64,000 nt of DNA from CALROG01 sp943369755 (GCA_943369755.1 CALROG020000003.1:1-64000); one strand, 5' to 3'. Counted from the first letter of the stretch, positions 1-8,395 are shown. Program-made: numbers and translations. Notes: generated by a model not told the origin, from the sequence alone.

Positions 1-174
1 GATCTGCATCTGCATACGAAATCGAATATCGCCGGGATCATCCACTTCTGGAGCGAGGATTCGGAAATCGCGAATGCGTTTATCAAGTGGGCTCCCGGTG
101 GTCAGGCGAGGTGGGACAAGGTTCGGGCTGACGTCCTTGATGCCTATACAACCGCTGCAAAGAAATGGCCTTGA
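1..174 (+). CDS. Hypothetical protein, C-terminal fragment
   Basis: An open frame is already running at base 1 and ends in TGA at 172-174, giving the last 57 residues of a protein whose start lies outside the window. The tail is rich in Trp, Lys and Ala (ending TTAAKKWP). No family can be assigned from this fragment. It lies directly upstream of a broken recQ copy, so it is probably the last gene of the preceding locus or of the accessory islet. That it is coding is inferred only from the uninterrupted frame. Confidence 0.45.
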   Translation, partial: DLHLHTKSNIAGIIHFWSEDSEIANAFIKWAPGGQARWDKVRADVLDAYTTAAKKWP

Positions 175-196
175 CGGACGGTGTGCGAGAACCGTA

Positions 197-540
197 GCCC
201 GCTATCAATTCGCAAGCAAAACCCGCAGCACCTCGGGCCCGTAAGCCTCCAACTTCCTGGCCCCAATCCCGCTCACGCCCTGCAAATCCTCCAGCGTCTG
301 CGGCGCGAGCGCGGCGCTGGCCGCCAGCGTAACGTGGTGGAAGGCCGCATACGCGGGCAATTTGTGTTCGTGCGCCACTTCGGCGCGCCAGGCCAGCCGC
401 ATGCTGGGTCATCGCCAGCCGGTCGAGGCCAGACACCCCATCAAGCCAGAAGTGCCGAGTGCACAGAATATGAGCCTTGTTTGGCAGGCGAATTCGGCTG
501 TATCCCGCGTGGATACTGTGTAAAGCGCTATAAATTCAGT
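197..540. repeat. Islet-flanking direct repeat, copy 1
   Basis: Bases 197-393 match the recQ 3' end. Bases 394-540 carry a non-recQ segment that is found again at 4628-4778, for example ccggtcgaggcca and ccagaagtgccga. It ends with a decayed copy of the short dispersed repeat (493-540). The whole unit recurs in the same orientation at 4478-4778. The two copies bracket the PIN-containing islet and could support its loss by homologous recombination. Confidence 0.75.
205..393 (-). pseudogene. recQ 3'-end fragment (HRDC domain), copy 1
   Basis: The minus strand encodes about 62 residues that match the C-terminal HRDC domain of the intact RecQ at 31347-33194, with roughly nine substitutions (shared motifs QTLEDLQGVSGIGA and EAYGPEVLRVLL). 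The match starts abruptly at the sequence encoding AWRAEV; upstream of that (bases 394-540) the DNA is unrelated to recQ. Helicase, RQC and zinc domains are absent and there is no ribosome binding site. It is therefore a decayed duplicate of the recQ end and not a gene. The nucleotide match to native recQ continues a few bases past the stop, down to about 197. Confidence 0.85.
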
Positions 541-891
541 AACGAATCTATCGCGCCGAATCTGATATTGATCGCACTGCAGTTGGTGCTTCGGATACCG
601 AGCTGGAGTTCTTTGTAGACTTCCGCTCCTTGTAAGGAGCAGACATCTTGGTATTGCGGATGCTTCGACTAGGTGTTCATCGGACAGTCGCTTTTTCCTA
701 TGAGACGCCAAGCGGGGCGAAGAAAACGATGGTGCAACGCCGCGGGGATCAAGAAGCATGATGGGCACCCCGCAAGTGCCTTTCCGCTCACCGCCGCAGC
801 AGTTGACGCGATCCGGGTGCGCGGGTCGAGCGGCCGTCGAAGGCGTGGCCGGATCAAGTGGCGTAGAAATGCCTAGTTAGTACACTGCCGC
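541..891. other. Intergenic stretch without recognisable gene
   Basis: About 350 bases separate the first recQ fragment from the PIN-domain gene. Short open frames exist on both strands but their translations are Arg- or Pro-rich with no recognisable pattern. The promoter of the PIN gene presumably lies here; I see no convincing -35/-10 pair. Confidence 0.5.
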
Positions 892-2250
892 ATGCAGTTC
901 TACTTCTTGGACACCAACCTTTTCTTGCAGTGTCGGCCACTTGCCGACCTAGATTGGAGGCGATTTTCTGGATCGGAGGAAGTCACTCTGCTCATATCAA
1001 GCGTTGTTCTTGCAGAGTTGGATAAACACAAGGCCGATGGGAACAATCGGCGGGCGCAAAGGGCTAGAGCCGCCCTCAAGTTTCTGGATGCGTTACTTGC
1101 ATCCGACGCCGAGACTTTTGTAGTTCAGGAAAAGCCGGTGCGAGTACTCGCCCGCTTTGCCCCGGAGCTTCCCAATGATGAAGGCCAGTCGAACGATGAC
1201 TCGATCTTGCTCGAAGTCGCTGCGATGGCACTTGCTAAGGGCCAAGGAGTTTGCGCCCTCATCACGCACGATACCAACTTGAAGGTAAAGGCTCGGCGGA
1301 GGGGGTTGACGTTTTTCGCTGTGCCGGACGAATGGCTGCTACAGCCCGAGCCCGATGAAAGGGATAAGCGCGTTAGGCAGTTGGAGGAGCAAGTCGCGCG
1401 ACTATCTAGACAGTATCCAGCGATTGAAATTGGCGTGGTAGGTGATGTTGCCTCGATTGAGATGACGGTGCCCGACTACGCACCTCTTGCGCCTTCCGTT
1501 GTCGCCAGATTGAGGGATGCGATACGAGCTCGATATCCCATGAAGACTGACTTCTCGCTCACACCGTACGAGGCGTTGCCAGCGTTCAGCGGCTTCGGCC
1601 GGAAGCGCCCGCCACCTGACTGGGAGATCGAAAAATATCATGAAAAGTATTTGAAATGGGAAGAACGCATCGGCGGCCTCCTTGAGGGATTCCATAGCGC
1701 ACTCCGATTTCGTGAATCGACAATCGATGTTGGCGTTCTAGTTTCCAATACGGGTGGCACCCCAGCCGAATATGTCGAGGTCGAGATCGAAGCCAGTGCG
1801 GGGCTCGTCCTGGCGCGACCAACGGCGTTTCCGAAGCTTATTCAGGCGTTGCTTAGTTCGCCAAAACCGCCCAGCCCGCCCGAACCGCGCACCGAGCTGG
1901 ATGACTTAGTAAGGCACACCCGGCTGGGTGAACTGGGGTTTTTTTCACCGCCCCATCCGAAAGGCGTGGAGTTTCGGCGCGACCGAGATGAGTTTTATGT
2001 GAAAGAGGGCGATGACGTTGGCACCAAATGGGTTTGGGAGGCCGAACACATGCGCCATGGGAAGCCGCCACGGCCTTTCGACGCGAAGCTGGGGCTCCAC
2101 GCTCAAGCTCGCCCGTCGGGGGGACAGATCTCGGTAGTCGTGTCTGCAGTAAATATGTCTGAAGAGCAGCGCCGGCAGTTCCCAGTTCGCATCCGCTACA
2201 CACCAGCGGATACCGAAACTGCGGCCAACAAGTGGTTGGGCGTGATATGA
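892..2250 (+). CDS. PIN-domain protein with large uncharacterised C-terminal region
   Basis: This 452-residue protein has an N-terminal PIN nuclease domain (about residues 1-150). The acidic metal-binding residues are all visible: D7 in FLDTNLF, the Glu of VVLAELDKHK, the Asp pair of NDDSILLEVA, and the Asp of LITHDTNLKVKARR. PIN domains are Mg-dependent RNases, as in VapC toxins and PhoH-linked PIN proteins. The remaining 300 residues match nothing I recognise and contain a charged helical segment around residues 155-175. It is far longer than a VapC toxin and has no antitoxin gene beside it. The ATG at 892 was kept because PIN domains normally begin within a few residues of the start. Its composition is less GC-rich than the core genes, which suggests acquisition. 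Confidence 0.75.
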   Translation: MQFYFLDTNLFLQCRPLADLDWRRFSGSEEVTLLISSVVLAELDKHKADGNNRRAQRARAALKFLDALLASDAETFVVQEKPVRVLARFAPELPNDEGQSNDDSILLEVAAMALAKGQGVCALITHDTNLKVKARRRGLTFFAVPDEWLLQPEPDERDKRVRQLEEQVARLSRQYPAIEIGVVGDVASIEMTVPDYAPLAPSVVARLRDAIRARYPMKTDFSLTPYEALPAFSGFGRKRPPPDWEIEKYHEKYLKWEERIGGLLEGFHSALRFRESTIDVGVLVSNTGGTPAEYVEVEIEASAGLVLARPTAFPKLIQALLSSPKPPSPPEPRTELDDLVRHTRLGELGFFSPPHPKGVEFRRDRDEFYVKEGDDVGTKWVWEAEHMRHGKPPRPFDAKLGLHAQARPSGGQISVVVSAVNMSEEQRRQFPVRIRYTPADTETAANKWLGVI

Positions 2251-2424
2251 GGCGGCTGTACGCAGGAGTAGTTCGTGTCAGCTGCGAAGCGATGCGATGC
2301 CCTGCGCATCAGACGCCATCATGCGGAAGCGGGAGGCAGGAACACGTTTGCTGTGGATCAATAGGTGCCGGTGCGTACCGAAAGCTAACTGAAACTAGTC
2401 GCGCGTGTTGGCCGTTAGCGATAG

Positions 2425-3336
2425 TTATCGCTTCGGATACTGCCGCAAGAACTTTATGTACCGGTCGTTATCCTCAGTGTTCACGTCGGCGGCATCGGCC
2501 AGTGGCAGGAGATTTTCTTGCGTCAGGAAGCGCCGCCCGCTTTGAATGGCATCAGTCGCGCGGTCGAGTATTGCATCAAGGGCACCAAGCCACCGCGACC
2601 ACTTACTCAACTGTTCATATGTCAGCGAGTCGATTTGTATTTCGTTTAGCTCCTTTAGCTTCTCCGAAACATCCTCGATCAGAGTAGAGCGTAGGTTGTT
2701 CTCTGCGTAGAGAACTTCTAGTCCCCGCAATTCACCCAATGGTTCGGAAATGAACTGAGATCCCGGCAACCTCCGGCCCTGCATTTGCTCCATGCGAGCG
2801 ATTTCCTCCTGTGTAGCCTCGCGCTCACGCGTGATGCGCGAGTCTCGTGCCTTCGCCATTGAAAGAACCTTGCGCACGATCTTCGAGGGCACATTGCGGA
2901 TGTCCTGCATAGCGACGCATTGCTTGTAGACCCAATCTGCCCCGAATTCGCCTGAACGCAACTCGGCGACTTTAGCGGCCACGTCCTCGCTGCGGAAGAA
3001 GAAAGCCCAAAGCTTTTCGCGGTTCTCCTTCTCTGTAATGTCTCTATCAAACTTGTTGGAAAGCGTTTGGAAATCAACACCGAAGTACGTCTTTCCACAG
3101 TCCTTACCGATGTTGGTCTCGCGACCCTCCTTAGTCGCCACGATGTAGCCCCGGTTATGTGGTGTGTGGCAATTGGAGAGGCCGCAAGGTACTTTCTCCG
3201 CGAACGCGTAGCGCCCCAGAATCGAGTCCAGAGTGTGTTTTGCTGGGTCGAGATCCCCCGAGAACCCAGGCCGCTCTGTAATGTCGCTCCAGTTTTCGAC
3301 TCGGACGATTTCCTTTTGACTGTTCAAGACGATCAT
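2425..3336 (-). CDS. Hypothetical protein with possible Cys/His metal site
   Basis: This 303-residue protein belongs to no family I can name. Residues about 50-90 contain CGLSNCHTPHN followed by KDCGKTYFG. That Cys-x4-Cys-x-His ... Cys arrangement could bind a metal, though this is inference. The C-terminal two thirds are charged and helical. Its ATG overlaps the stop of the upstream gene (ATGA, 3333-3336), so the two are translationally coupled. It converges on the PIN gene, separated by about 175 bases. Both neighbours on the minus strand are of unknown function, so the context gives only a weak hint of an accessory, perhaps defensive, role. Confidence 0.65.
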   Translation of the reverse strand: MIVLNSQKEIVRVENWSDITERPGFSGDLDPAKHTLDSILGRYAFAEKVPCGLSNCHTPHNRGYIVATKEGRETNIGKDCGKTYFGVDFQTLSNKFDRDITEKENREKLWAFFFRSEDVAAKVAELRSGEFGADWVYKQCVAMQDIRNVPSKIVRKVLSMAKARDSRITREREATQEEIARMEQMQGRRLPGSQFISEPLGELRGLEVLYAENNLRSTLIEDVSEKLKELNEIQIDSLTYEQLSKWSRWLGALDAILDRATDAIQSGRRFLTQENLLPLADAADVNTEDNDRYIKFLRQYPKR

Positions 3337-4085
3337 GGGTAGCGCTCCTCGGAGTTAGTTCTGGTCGGTTGATGCTCCGTAGCAAACTGATACGGCGTAG
3401 AAAAGCTCCAAGCTGCGTACCGCTCCATTGTGAGGAGCACCTCGTGAGCAACCGTTCGGATACTTGGGTATTGCGGGCTCGTAAGTAGCCCCTCATTAGT
3501 CTCCGCGTCCTTGACGGCCTTCTCTGACGATACAAAAATTGGCAAGGTCATCCGAATTTGCCCATCTCCAATGCTGACGGCGCGCAAACCTAGAAGTTCC
3601 CCTGAACGAAACCGAGCGTAGAGCGGTGCTAGGGTTGGATCAACGTGAGCTCCACCGTCCATATCTGCCACAGCCGTCACGATGTCCATACGAGACATCG
3701 TTTCCCCAGTGGGAGCGCGGAGCACCGCACCCGTCCACCACTCAGGGAACGGCAGTTTGTCGCGCTCACTTGGTCGGTCAAGTTGTGGTACGTAATGGCC
3801 GCTGCCATCTCTGAAGGACATGGGAGTTAGCGAACATCCGATAGGCACAGTGTTGTGCTTCAAACGCCCAGACACAGAAAAAAACCGACCGCCGCGCAAA
3901 CCGAGTTGATGAAGTAGTGAGGCTGACCGACCTCGGTGGTGTAAACACACGCGCAAAGCAGTCGCCATCGGCTTTGCGAGGGCAATCATGCCAGCGTCAT
4001 ACCCAGCACAGAAATTCACCAGTAGAGAGACTTGCTCTTTAAGCGCCGCTCGAAGATCACTCTGTGACTGCTTTATCCGGTCCAC
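3333..4085 (-). CDS. Hypothetical protein, first gene of islet operon
   Basis: A 250-residue protein of unrecognised family. It has a basic, Cys/His-containing middle (CLHHRGRSASLLHQLG) and a conserved-looking acidic segment VADMDGGAHVDPTL around residues 155-175. No signal peptide, membrane segment or nucleotide-binding motif is seen. It is the promoter-proximal gene of a two-gene operon; its stop overlaps the start of the following gene by four bases. The start at 4085 is the first ATG after a gap and gives a soluble, plausible N terminus. Confidence 0.65.
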   Translation of the reverse strand: MDRIKQSQSDLRAALKEQVSLLVNFCAGYDAGMIALAKPMATALRVCLHHRGRSASLLHQLGLRGGRFFSVSGRLKHNTVPIGCSLTPMSFRDGSGHYVPQLDRPSERDKLPFPEWWTGAVLRAPTGETMSRMDIVTAVADMDGGAHVDPTLAPLYARFRSGELLGLRAVSIGDGQIRMTLPIFVSSEKAVKDAETNEGLLTSPQYPSIRTVAHEVLLTMERYAAWSFSTPYQFATEHQPTRTNSEERYP

Positions 4086-4401
4086 CTGTGCAACTCCGTT
4101 AACTTAGGAAGAAGTCTAGTCGGTCGCATCTGCCCTATTCCACCGCTTAGCTTGAACGAATCGCCACTTTAAGGACCGCAATCAGCAGCACCGCCGTGGT
4201 CCCTTCGACAACTCCTGAGACGCGCTTTCGTTTGGTCAGTAGACCAGTCATCAGTGCCTGCTTCCAGCCAGGGGCGGGTGTTGTGACACCGCAGTCTGGC
4301 AATCGGGAATCATGGCACCTGGTAGGTCGCATCTGCTGAAGCGCCGGCTACGAATGTTCTGGACAGGCTTGATTCGACGTTTTATGTGACTCCATTAGCT
4401 T
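4086..4401. other. Intergenic stretch upstream of islet operon
   Basis: About 315 bases precede the minus-strand operon. A 61-codon open frame (4147-4332, minus) ends in a hydrophobic run but has no family resemblance and no clear ribosome binding site; I do not call it. The promoter of the operon should lie near 4090-4140. Confidence 0.45.
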
Positions 4402-4494
4402 GCAACGCCTCAACCCCTTTGGCGCATCTTTTCAGTACCAAATCGGGCTCCAGCCCCTACCAATACTGTGTATCACGCTATCAATTCAATAGCG
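4402..4494. repeat. Dispersed repeat A next to recQ fragment 2
   Basis: A diverged copy of the unit seen beside native recQ (31263-31360): ccctttggcgcatcttttcagtaccaaatc in pieces, then a ctccagccc core, then ctatcaattcaatagc, which forms a short hairpin. It keeps the same position and orientation relative to the recQ fragment as the native copy does to recQ, so the duplicated block included it. Confidence 0.65.
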
Positions 4495-4778
4495 AAACCC
4501 GCAACATCTCGGGCCCGTAAGCCTCCAGCGTCTGCGGCGCCAGCGCAGCGATGGTCGCCAGCGTGGCGTCGTGGAAGGTCACATACGCAGGCCGGTTGTG
4601 TTCGCGCGCCACTTCCGCGCGCCAGGCCAGCCGCACGCCGGGCCTTCGCCTGCCGGTCGAGGCCAAGCACCTTGTCAAACCAGAAGTGCCGAATGCACAG
4701 AGCATGAGATTTGTTAAGCAGGTGAATCTGGCTGCAGCCCGTATGAATGTTGCGTGAGCCACTACAAATTTAATAGCA
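4478..4778. repeat. Islet-flanking direct repeat, copy 2
   Basis: This unit holds recQ fragment 2 (to 4627), the shared non-recQ segment (4628-4730) and repeat A (4731-4778, gctgcagcccg ... gcgtgagccacta ... tttaatagca). It matches 197-540 in order and orientation. The copies differ by many substitutions and by the 42-base deletion, so the duplication is not recent. Confidence 0.75.
4481..4627 (-). pseudogene. recQ 3'-end fragment (HRDC domain), copy 2, internally deleted
   Basis: The minus strand encodes a second RecQ HRDC remnant running from AWRAEVAREHN to the stop at 4481. Fourteen residues between QTL and EAYGPE are missing relative to RecQ. The corresponding 42 bases in native recQ are bounded by two direct CCTCCAGC octamers, and one octamer remains here, so the loss fits a slippage deletion. 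No helicase domain is present and the frame upstream is unrelated to recQ. Confidence 0.85.
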
Positions 4779-4889
4779 AAACATGCGAACACTGACCCTC
4801 ATCCTTTGCGTCGTCGGCACCACACGCCCCCGTCCCCCCTGCTTTACACACCAGATACCGCCGCTCAACGCCCCGTTGAAGCGCCCCAC

Positions 4890-6275
4890 ATGACAATGCG
4901 GGGCATGAGCCCCGCCGCAATTGCCCTGAATCGCTTTGGCCTCGGAGCCCGGCCTGACGAGCCGGTACCGGCTGACGCCCAGCGCTGGGTGCTGCAGCAG
5001 CTAGACCAGTTCGAGCCGTTACCCGCGCCCTGGCGGCCCGTGTCGCGCACGCCGGTGCTGCTGGACGCCTGGCTCGCGCAGCAGCGTGCGGTACGCCAGG
5101 CGCCGGAAGGCCAGCGCGCCGGCATCCGCGAGGCCTACTTGCGCAAAGGCCGTGAAGAATATGTGGCCGCGGCCGGCGCGCGCACCGCCAGCGCCCTGCA
5201 AACCGCCACGCCGTTTGTTGAAAGGCTGGTGCATTTCTGGGCCAACCATTTCGCGGTGTCGGTCGACAAGCTGCTGGTGGTGGGCCTGGCCGGCGGCTTT
5301 GAGGCAGACGCCATCCGCCCCCACGTGCTGGGCCGGTTTGAAGACCTGTTGCTCGCTGTGGTGCGGCACCCGGCCATGCTGCTGTACCTGGACCAGGCGC
5401 AGTCCATCGGCCCCGCCAGCCCCGTGGCCCTGCGCGCACAAGAGCGCCAGCCGCAGCGCGGGCGCGGCCTGAATGAAAACCTGGCCCGTGAAATTCTGGA
5501 GCTGCACACGCTCGGCGTGCGCGGCGGCTACACGCAAGAAGACGTGACCGAATTTGCCCGCGCCCTGACGGGCTGGACGCTGCCGGCCGATGACGGCACC
5601 AGCGCGGCCACCGCTACCTTCCGCTTCGCGCCAGCACTGCACGAGCCCGGGCCCCGCACGGTGCTGGGCCGCAGCCATGCCGCCGGCGGCGAGCAGCAGG
5701 CGCGCGACATCCTGCACCACCTGGCCACGGCACCCGCCACCGCGCAGCACATCGCGCGCAAGCTGGCGCGCCATTTCGTGGCCGACGATCCGCCGCCCGC
5801 GCTGGTGGCGCGCCTGGCCGCCACCTTTCTGCGAACGGGTGGCGACCTGCCCAGCCTGTACCGTGAGCTGGTGGCCCTGCCGCAGGCCTGGCAGCCGGCG
5901 GGCGGCAAGTTCAAGTCGCCGTGGGACTGGGCCGTCTCAACCTACCGCGCACTCGGGCGCAGCGAGGTGCCTGCCATGCAGGCTACCAACCTGCTGAACC
6001 AGCTGGGCCAGCCGGTCTGGCGGCCCGGCTCCCCGGCGGGCTACGACGATATGGCCGCCACCTGGGCGGCGCCAGACGCATTGCTGCGCCGCGTTGAGGC
6101 CGCGCAACGCATTGCCACGCAGGCCGGCAATGCGGTGGATGCCCGCGCGCTGGCGCCCCGCCTGCTGCCGGGCGGCGCGTTGAGCGAAGCCACTGCCGGT
6201 GCCATCGCCCGGGCCGAAAGCGGCAGCACGGCGCTGGCGCTGTTGCTGGTGTCCCCCGAGTTTTTGAGGCGATAA
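4890..6275 (+). CDS. DUF1800 domain-containing protein
   Basis: The 461-residue product matches the DUF1800 family. The N-terminal segment AAIALNRFGLGARPDE is the hallmark, followed by helical repeats and the conserved NENLAREILELHTLGV and YTQEDVTEFARALTGW (about residues 198-235). The function of the family is unknown; members are commonly encoded beside DUF1501 proteins, as here (2-base gap). I chose the ATG at 4890 because the family motif begins a few residues after it; the longer frame from 4806 adds a Pro/His-rich stretch overlapping the repeat. No clear signal peptide is visible. Confidence 0.85.
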   Translation: MTMRGMSPAAIALNRFGLGARPDEPVPADAQRWVLQQLDQFEPLPAPWRPVSRTPVLLDAWLAQQRAVRQAPEGQRAGIREAYLRKGREEYVAAAGARTASALQTATPFVERLVHFWANHFAVSVDKLLVVGLAGGFEADAIRPHVLGRFEDLLLAVVRHPAMLLYLDQAQSIGPASPVALRAQERQPQRGRGLNENLAREILELHTLGVRGGYTQEDVTEFARALTGWTLPADDGTSAATATFRFAPALHEPGPRTVLGRSHAAGGEQQARDILHHLATAPATAQHIARKLARHFVADDPPPALVARLAATFLRTGGDLPSLYRELVALPQAWQPAGGKFKSPWDWAVSTYRALGRSEVPAMQATNLLNQLGQPVWRPGSPAGYDDMAATWAAPDALLRRVEAAQRIATQAGNAVDARALAPRLLPGGALSEATAGAIARAESGSTALALLLVSPEFLRR

Positions 6276-6277
6276 CA

Positions 6278-7423
6278 ATGAAGCTTGATCGACGCCATTT
6301 CCTCGGCACGGCGGCGCTGCTGGCCACGCCGCGCATGCTGTTTGCGCAGGCCGACACCGAGCGGCGCTTCGTCTTCGTCATTCAGCGCGGTGCGGCCGAC
6401 GGGTTGAACACGCTCATCCCCTACGCCGAGCCGGCCTACGCCAGCACCCGCGGCGCGCTAGCCATTGACAGCGCCAGCGCGCTCAAGCTGGACGGCACCT
6501 TCGCCCTGCACCCGTCGCTGGGCAGGCTGCATGCCCTGTATGGCGCGGGCCAGGCCACGTTCTTCCACGCGGTGGCGTCTGCCTACCGCGAGCGTTCGCA
6601 TTTCGACGGGCAGAACGTGCTGGAAACAGGTGGCAGCGCGCCCTACCAGCTCAAGGACGGCTGGCTGAACCGGCTGCTGGGCTTGTTGCCGCGCGGCGGC
6701 AAGCCCCCGGTGGCGTTTTCGCCCGGCGTGCCGCTGGCGCTGCGCGGCGCCAGCGAAGTCACTTCCTACGCCCCCTCGGCGCTGCCGCAGGCCAATGACG
6801 ACCTGATGCTGCGGGTGGAACAGCTCTACGCCGGTGACGCGCAGCTTCACGCGCTGTGGTCCTCCGCGCTGGAGGCGCGCAGCATGGCCGGGGGCATGGG
6901 CGGTGGGGCCAACCGGCGGGATGCGGCCGCGCTCGGCCAGACGGCGGCGGGCTTTCTGGCGCGCCGCGACGGCCCGCGCATCGCCATGATCGAGACCGAC
7001 GGCTGGGACACCCACAGCGGGCAAGCCGCGCGGCTGGCCAACCAGCTCAGGGGCCTGGACGGCCTGGTGGCAGGGCTGCAAGACGGGCTGGGGCCGGTGT
7101 GGGCGCAAACGGTGGTGCTGGTGGCCACCGAGTTTGGCCGCACGGTAGCCGCCAACGGCACCGGCGGCACAGACCACGGCACCGGCGCGGCGGCCATGCT
7201 GGTGGGCGGGGCCGTGCAGGGCGGCCGCGTCATCACCGACTGGCCCGGGCTGGCCCCCGCGAACCTGCTGGACGGCCGCGACCTCAAGCCGACGCTGGCG
7301 CTGGACGCGCTGGTCACCGCGGTTTGTGCTGAAAGCTTTGGGGTCGACCCAGCGCGGCTGAGGCCGGTGCTGTTCCCAAATGGCGCGGCTGGCAAGGTCA
7401 TGCCGAAACTGCTGCGGGGCTGA
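6278..7423 (+). CDS. DUF1501 family exported protein
   Basis: This 381-residue protein has a probable export signal at residues 1-25 (DRRHFLGTAALLATPRMLFA), with a twin-arginine-like RRxFL. It then carries the alkaline-phosphatase-like DUF1501 features: RGAADGLNTLIPY, ETDGWDTHSGQ, TEFGRT and GGTDHGTGAAAML. Family function is unknown. It starts two bases after the DUF1800 stop and the pair is very likely co-transcribed and works together, possibly on the outer surface. Confidence 0.85.
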   Translation: MKLDRRHFLGTAALLATPRMLFAQADTERRFVFVIQRGAADGLNTLIPYAEPAYASTRGALAIDSASALKLDGTFALHPSLGRLHALYGAGQATFFHAVASAYRERSHFDGQNVLETGGSAPYQLKDGWLNRLLGLLPRGGKPPVAFSPGVPLALRGASEVTSYAPSALPQANDDLMLRVEQLYAGDAQLHALWSSALEARSMAGGMGGGANRRDAAALGQTAAGFLARRDGPRIAMIETDGWDTHSGQAARLANQLRGLDGLVAGLQDGLGPVWAQTVVLVATEFGRTVAANGTGGTDHGTGAAAMLVGGAVQGGRVITDWPGLAPANLLDGRDLKPTLALDALVTAVCAESFGVDPARLRPVLFPNGAAGKVMPKLLRG

Positions 7424-7478
7424 TGGGGGTCGCCTCGGGTCGCCTCGGAATAGCGGGCTTTGGCCCCGCCTGCCGTCG

Positions 7479-8093
7479 TCAGGACACCAGAGCGAGATAC
7501 TCCTGCCGCGTCTGCGGCAACACGCCCCCTACAAGTTGCTCGTAGGCCGTTTGATGGCTGGCCAGCATGCGGGCCGATGCCACGGCCTTCGACCGGCAAT
7601 ACCAGTGGCAGGTGTGCTGCATCAGGAGCATCTCGGCCAGGATGGCAAAGGCGCGGTCCTTCGGGGCGGCAACGTGTTCTTCAACGGCACGGCAGATGCC
7701 GCGGGCGTGCAGGCGCAGCGCCTCGCGCATGTCGAACGACTTGTCGAACGCGGGCGAGCGGGGCAGCCAGACCGGGAACTTGCTCACGCGCGTGGCGGTA
7801 GGCTCGACGCCCGCGAAGTCTTCCGCGAGCTTTTGGACCTGCTGGCACAAGGCGTCCTCGGTCCCGCGCAGCGCGGCCCAGGCTTGCCCGCTGCGGGCTG
7901 AGTCCGGTTCGTCCAGCGCGCGCGAGTAGCCTTGCGAGAGCGTCTCGACGTTCCCTTCGATGTTGTGGCCAGACAGGTAGCGCGCCAGGATGGCGATGCG
8001 CCGTTGCTGCTGCCGGGCCCTGGCCACCCACAAGACGACCAACGCAAGGGGCAAAAGAAGAAGGAAATCCACGGGGCCGATGGTACAGGCCAT
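7479..8093 (-). CDS. Membrane-anchored hypothetical protein
   Basis: A 204-residue protein with one N-terminal membrane segment (FLLLLPLALVVLWVA, about residues 9-23), followed by a basic stretch and a helical cytoplasmic domain. No family is recognised. The frame is open up to 8213, but that extension translates dispersed repeat B (VCIWPKAAI), so the ATG at 8093, just before the membrane segment, is the likely start. It converges on the DUF1501 gene and is divergent from the amide operon. Confidence 0.6.
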   Translation of the reverse strand: MACTIGPVDFLLLLPLALVVLWVARARQQQRRIAILARYLSGHNIEGNVETLSQGYSRALDEPDSARSGQAWAALRGTEDALCQQVQKLAEDFAGVEPTATRVSKFPVWLPRSPAFDKSFDMREALRLHARGICRAVEEHVAAPKDRAFAILAEMLLMQHTCHWYCRSKAVASARMLASHQTAYEQLVGGVLPQTRQEYLALVS

Positions 8094-8145
8094 CACGGGT
8101 TCAGCGGGCCGCCCGTGGCCAGTTTGCCGCCGACGCCTGTCGATG

Positions 8146-8178
8146 GCGACGATGGCAGCTTTCGGCCAAATGCAGACC
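8146..8178. repeat. Dispersed repeat B
   Basis: The core ggcagctttcggccaaatgc matches the small tgctttcggccgaaagcggac element seen also near 16811, 17705, 20827 and 31145. Here it lies just upstream of the start of the minus-strand hypothetical gene. Confidence 0.6.
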
Positions 8179-8291
8179 TCAGATTTAAGGCGTCGTTGGC
8201 CGCTTGTCATCACAGCTAAATGCCGGCTGCAATGGGGTCACGCCGCCGGTTTTTGCGCACTTCAAGCAGCGATGATCTTTTAAATTACCTG

Positions 8292-8320
8292 TTGACACAT
8301 ACTTCAAATCGAAATATTCT
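8292..8320 (+). promoter_or_regulatory. Sigma-70 promoter of the amide operon
   Basis: TTGACA at 8292-8297 is a perfect -35 box and TATTCT at 8315-8320 is a four-of-six -10 box. The spacer is exactly 17 bases. Transcription would start near 8326-8328, immediately before the first leader hairpin. The leader length to the hydrolase start would be about 127 bases. Confidence 0.75.
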
Positions 8321-8329
8321 TCGCTCCCT

Positions 8330-8378
8330 GACTGACGCAAACCACATGGTTGCGACAGTCCCTCAGCAAAATTGCTGA
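8330..8378 (+). promoter_or_regulatory. Leader hairpins, probable AmiR antitermination target
   Basis: Hairpin 1 (8330-8360) pairs GACTG with CAGTC and CGCAA with TTGCG across an A-A mismatch, then CC with GG around an ACAT loop. Hairpin 2 (8363-8378) pairs TCAGCA with TGCTGA; a five-pair version leaves a six-base loop AAAATT. ANTAR proteins are known to bind RNAs with two short hairpins carrying six-base loops, typically A at position 1 and G at position 4. Hairpin 2 fits the A but not the G, and hairpin 1 does not give such a loop, so the match is structural and not exact. The adjacent terminator and the downstream amiR support the role. Confidence 0.55.
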
Positions 8379-8395
8379 CCACATAACGGCTATGA

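Noticed and set aside
409..768. 119-codon minus-strand frame
   Set aside because: It mostly translates the shared islet-flanking segment and repeat A; no conserved pattern.
4147..4332. 61-codon minus-strand frame with hydrophobic tail
   Set aside because: No ribosome binding site, no family pattern, and it lies in a repeat-flanked gap.
8222..8256. Possible terminator (ccggc/gccgg with TTTTT) upstream of the amide promoter
   Set aside because: The stem is five pairs with a 17-base loop and no gene upstream on that strand needs it.
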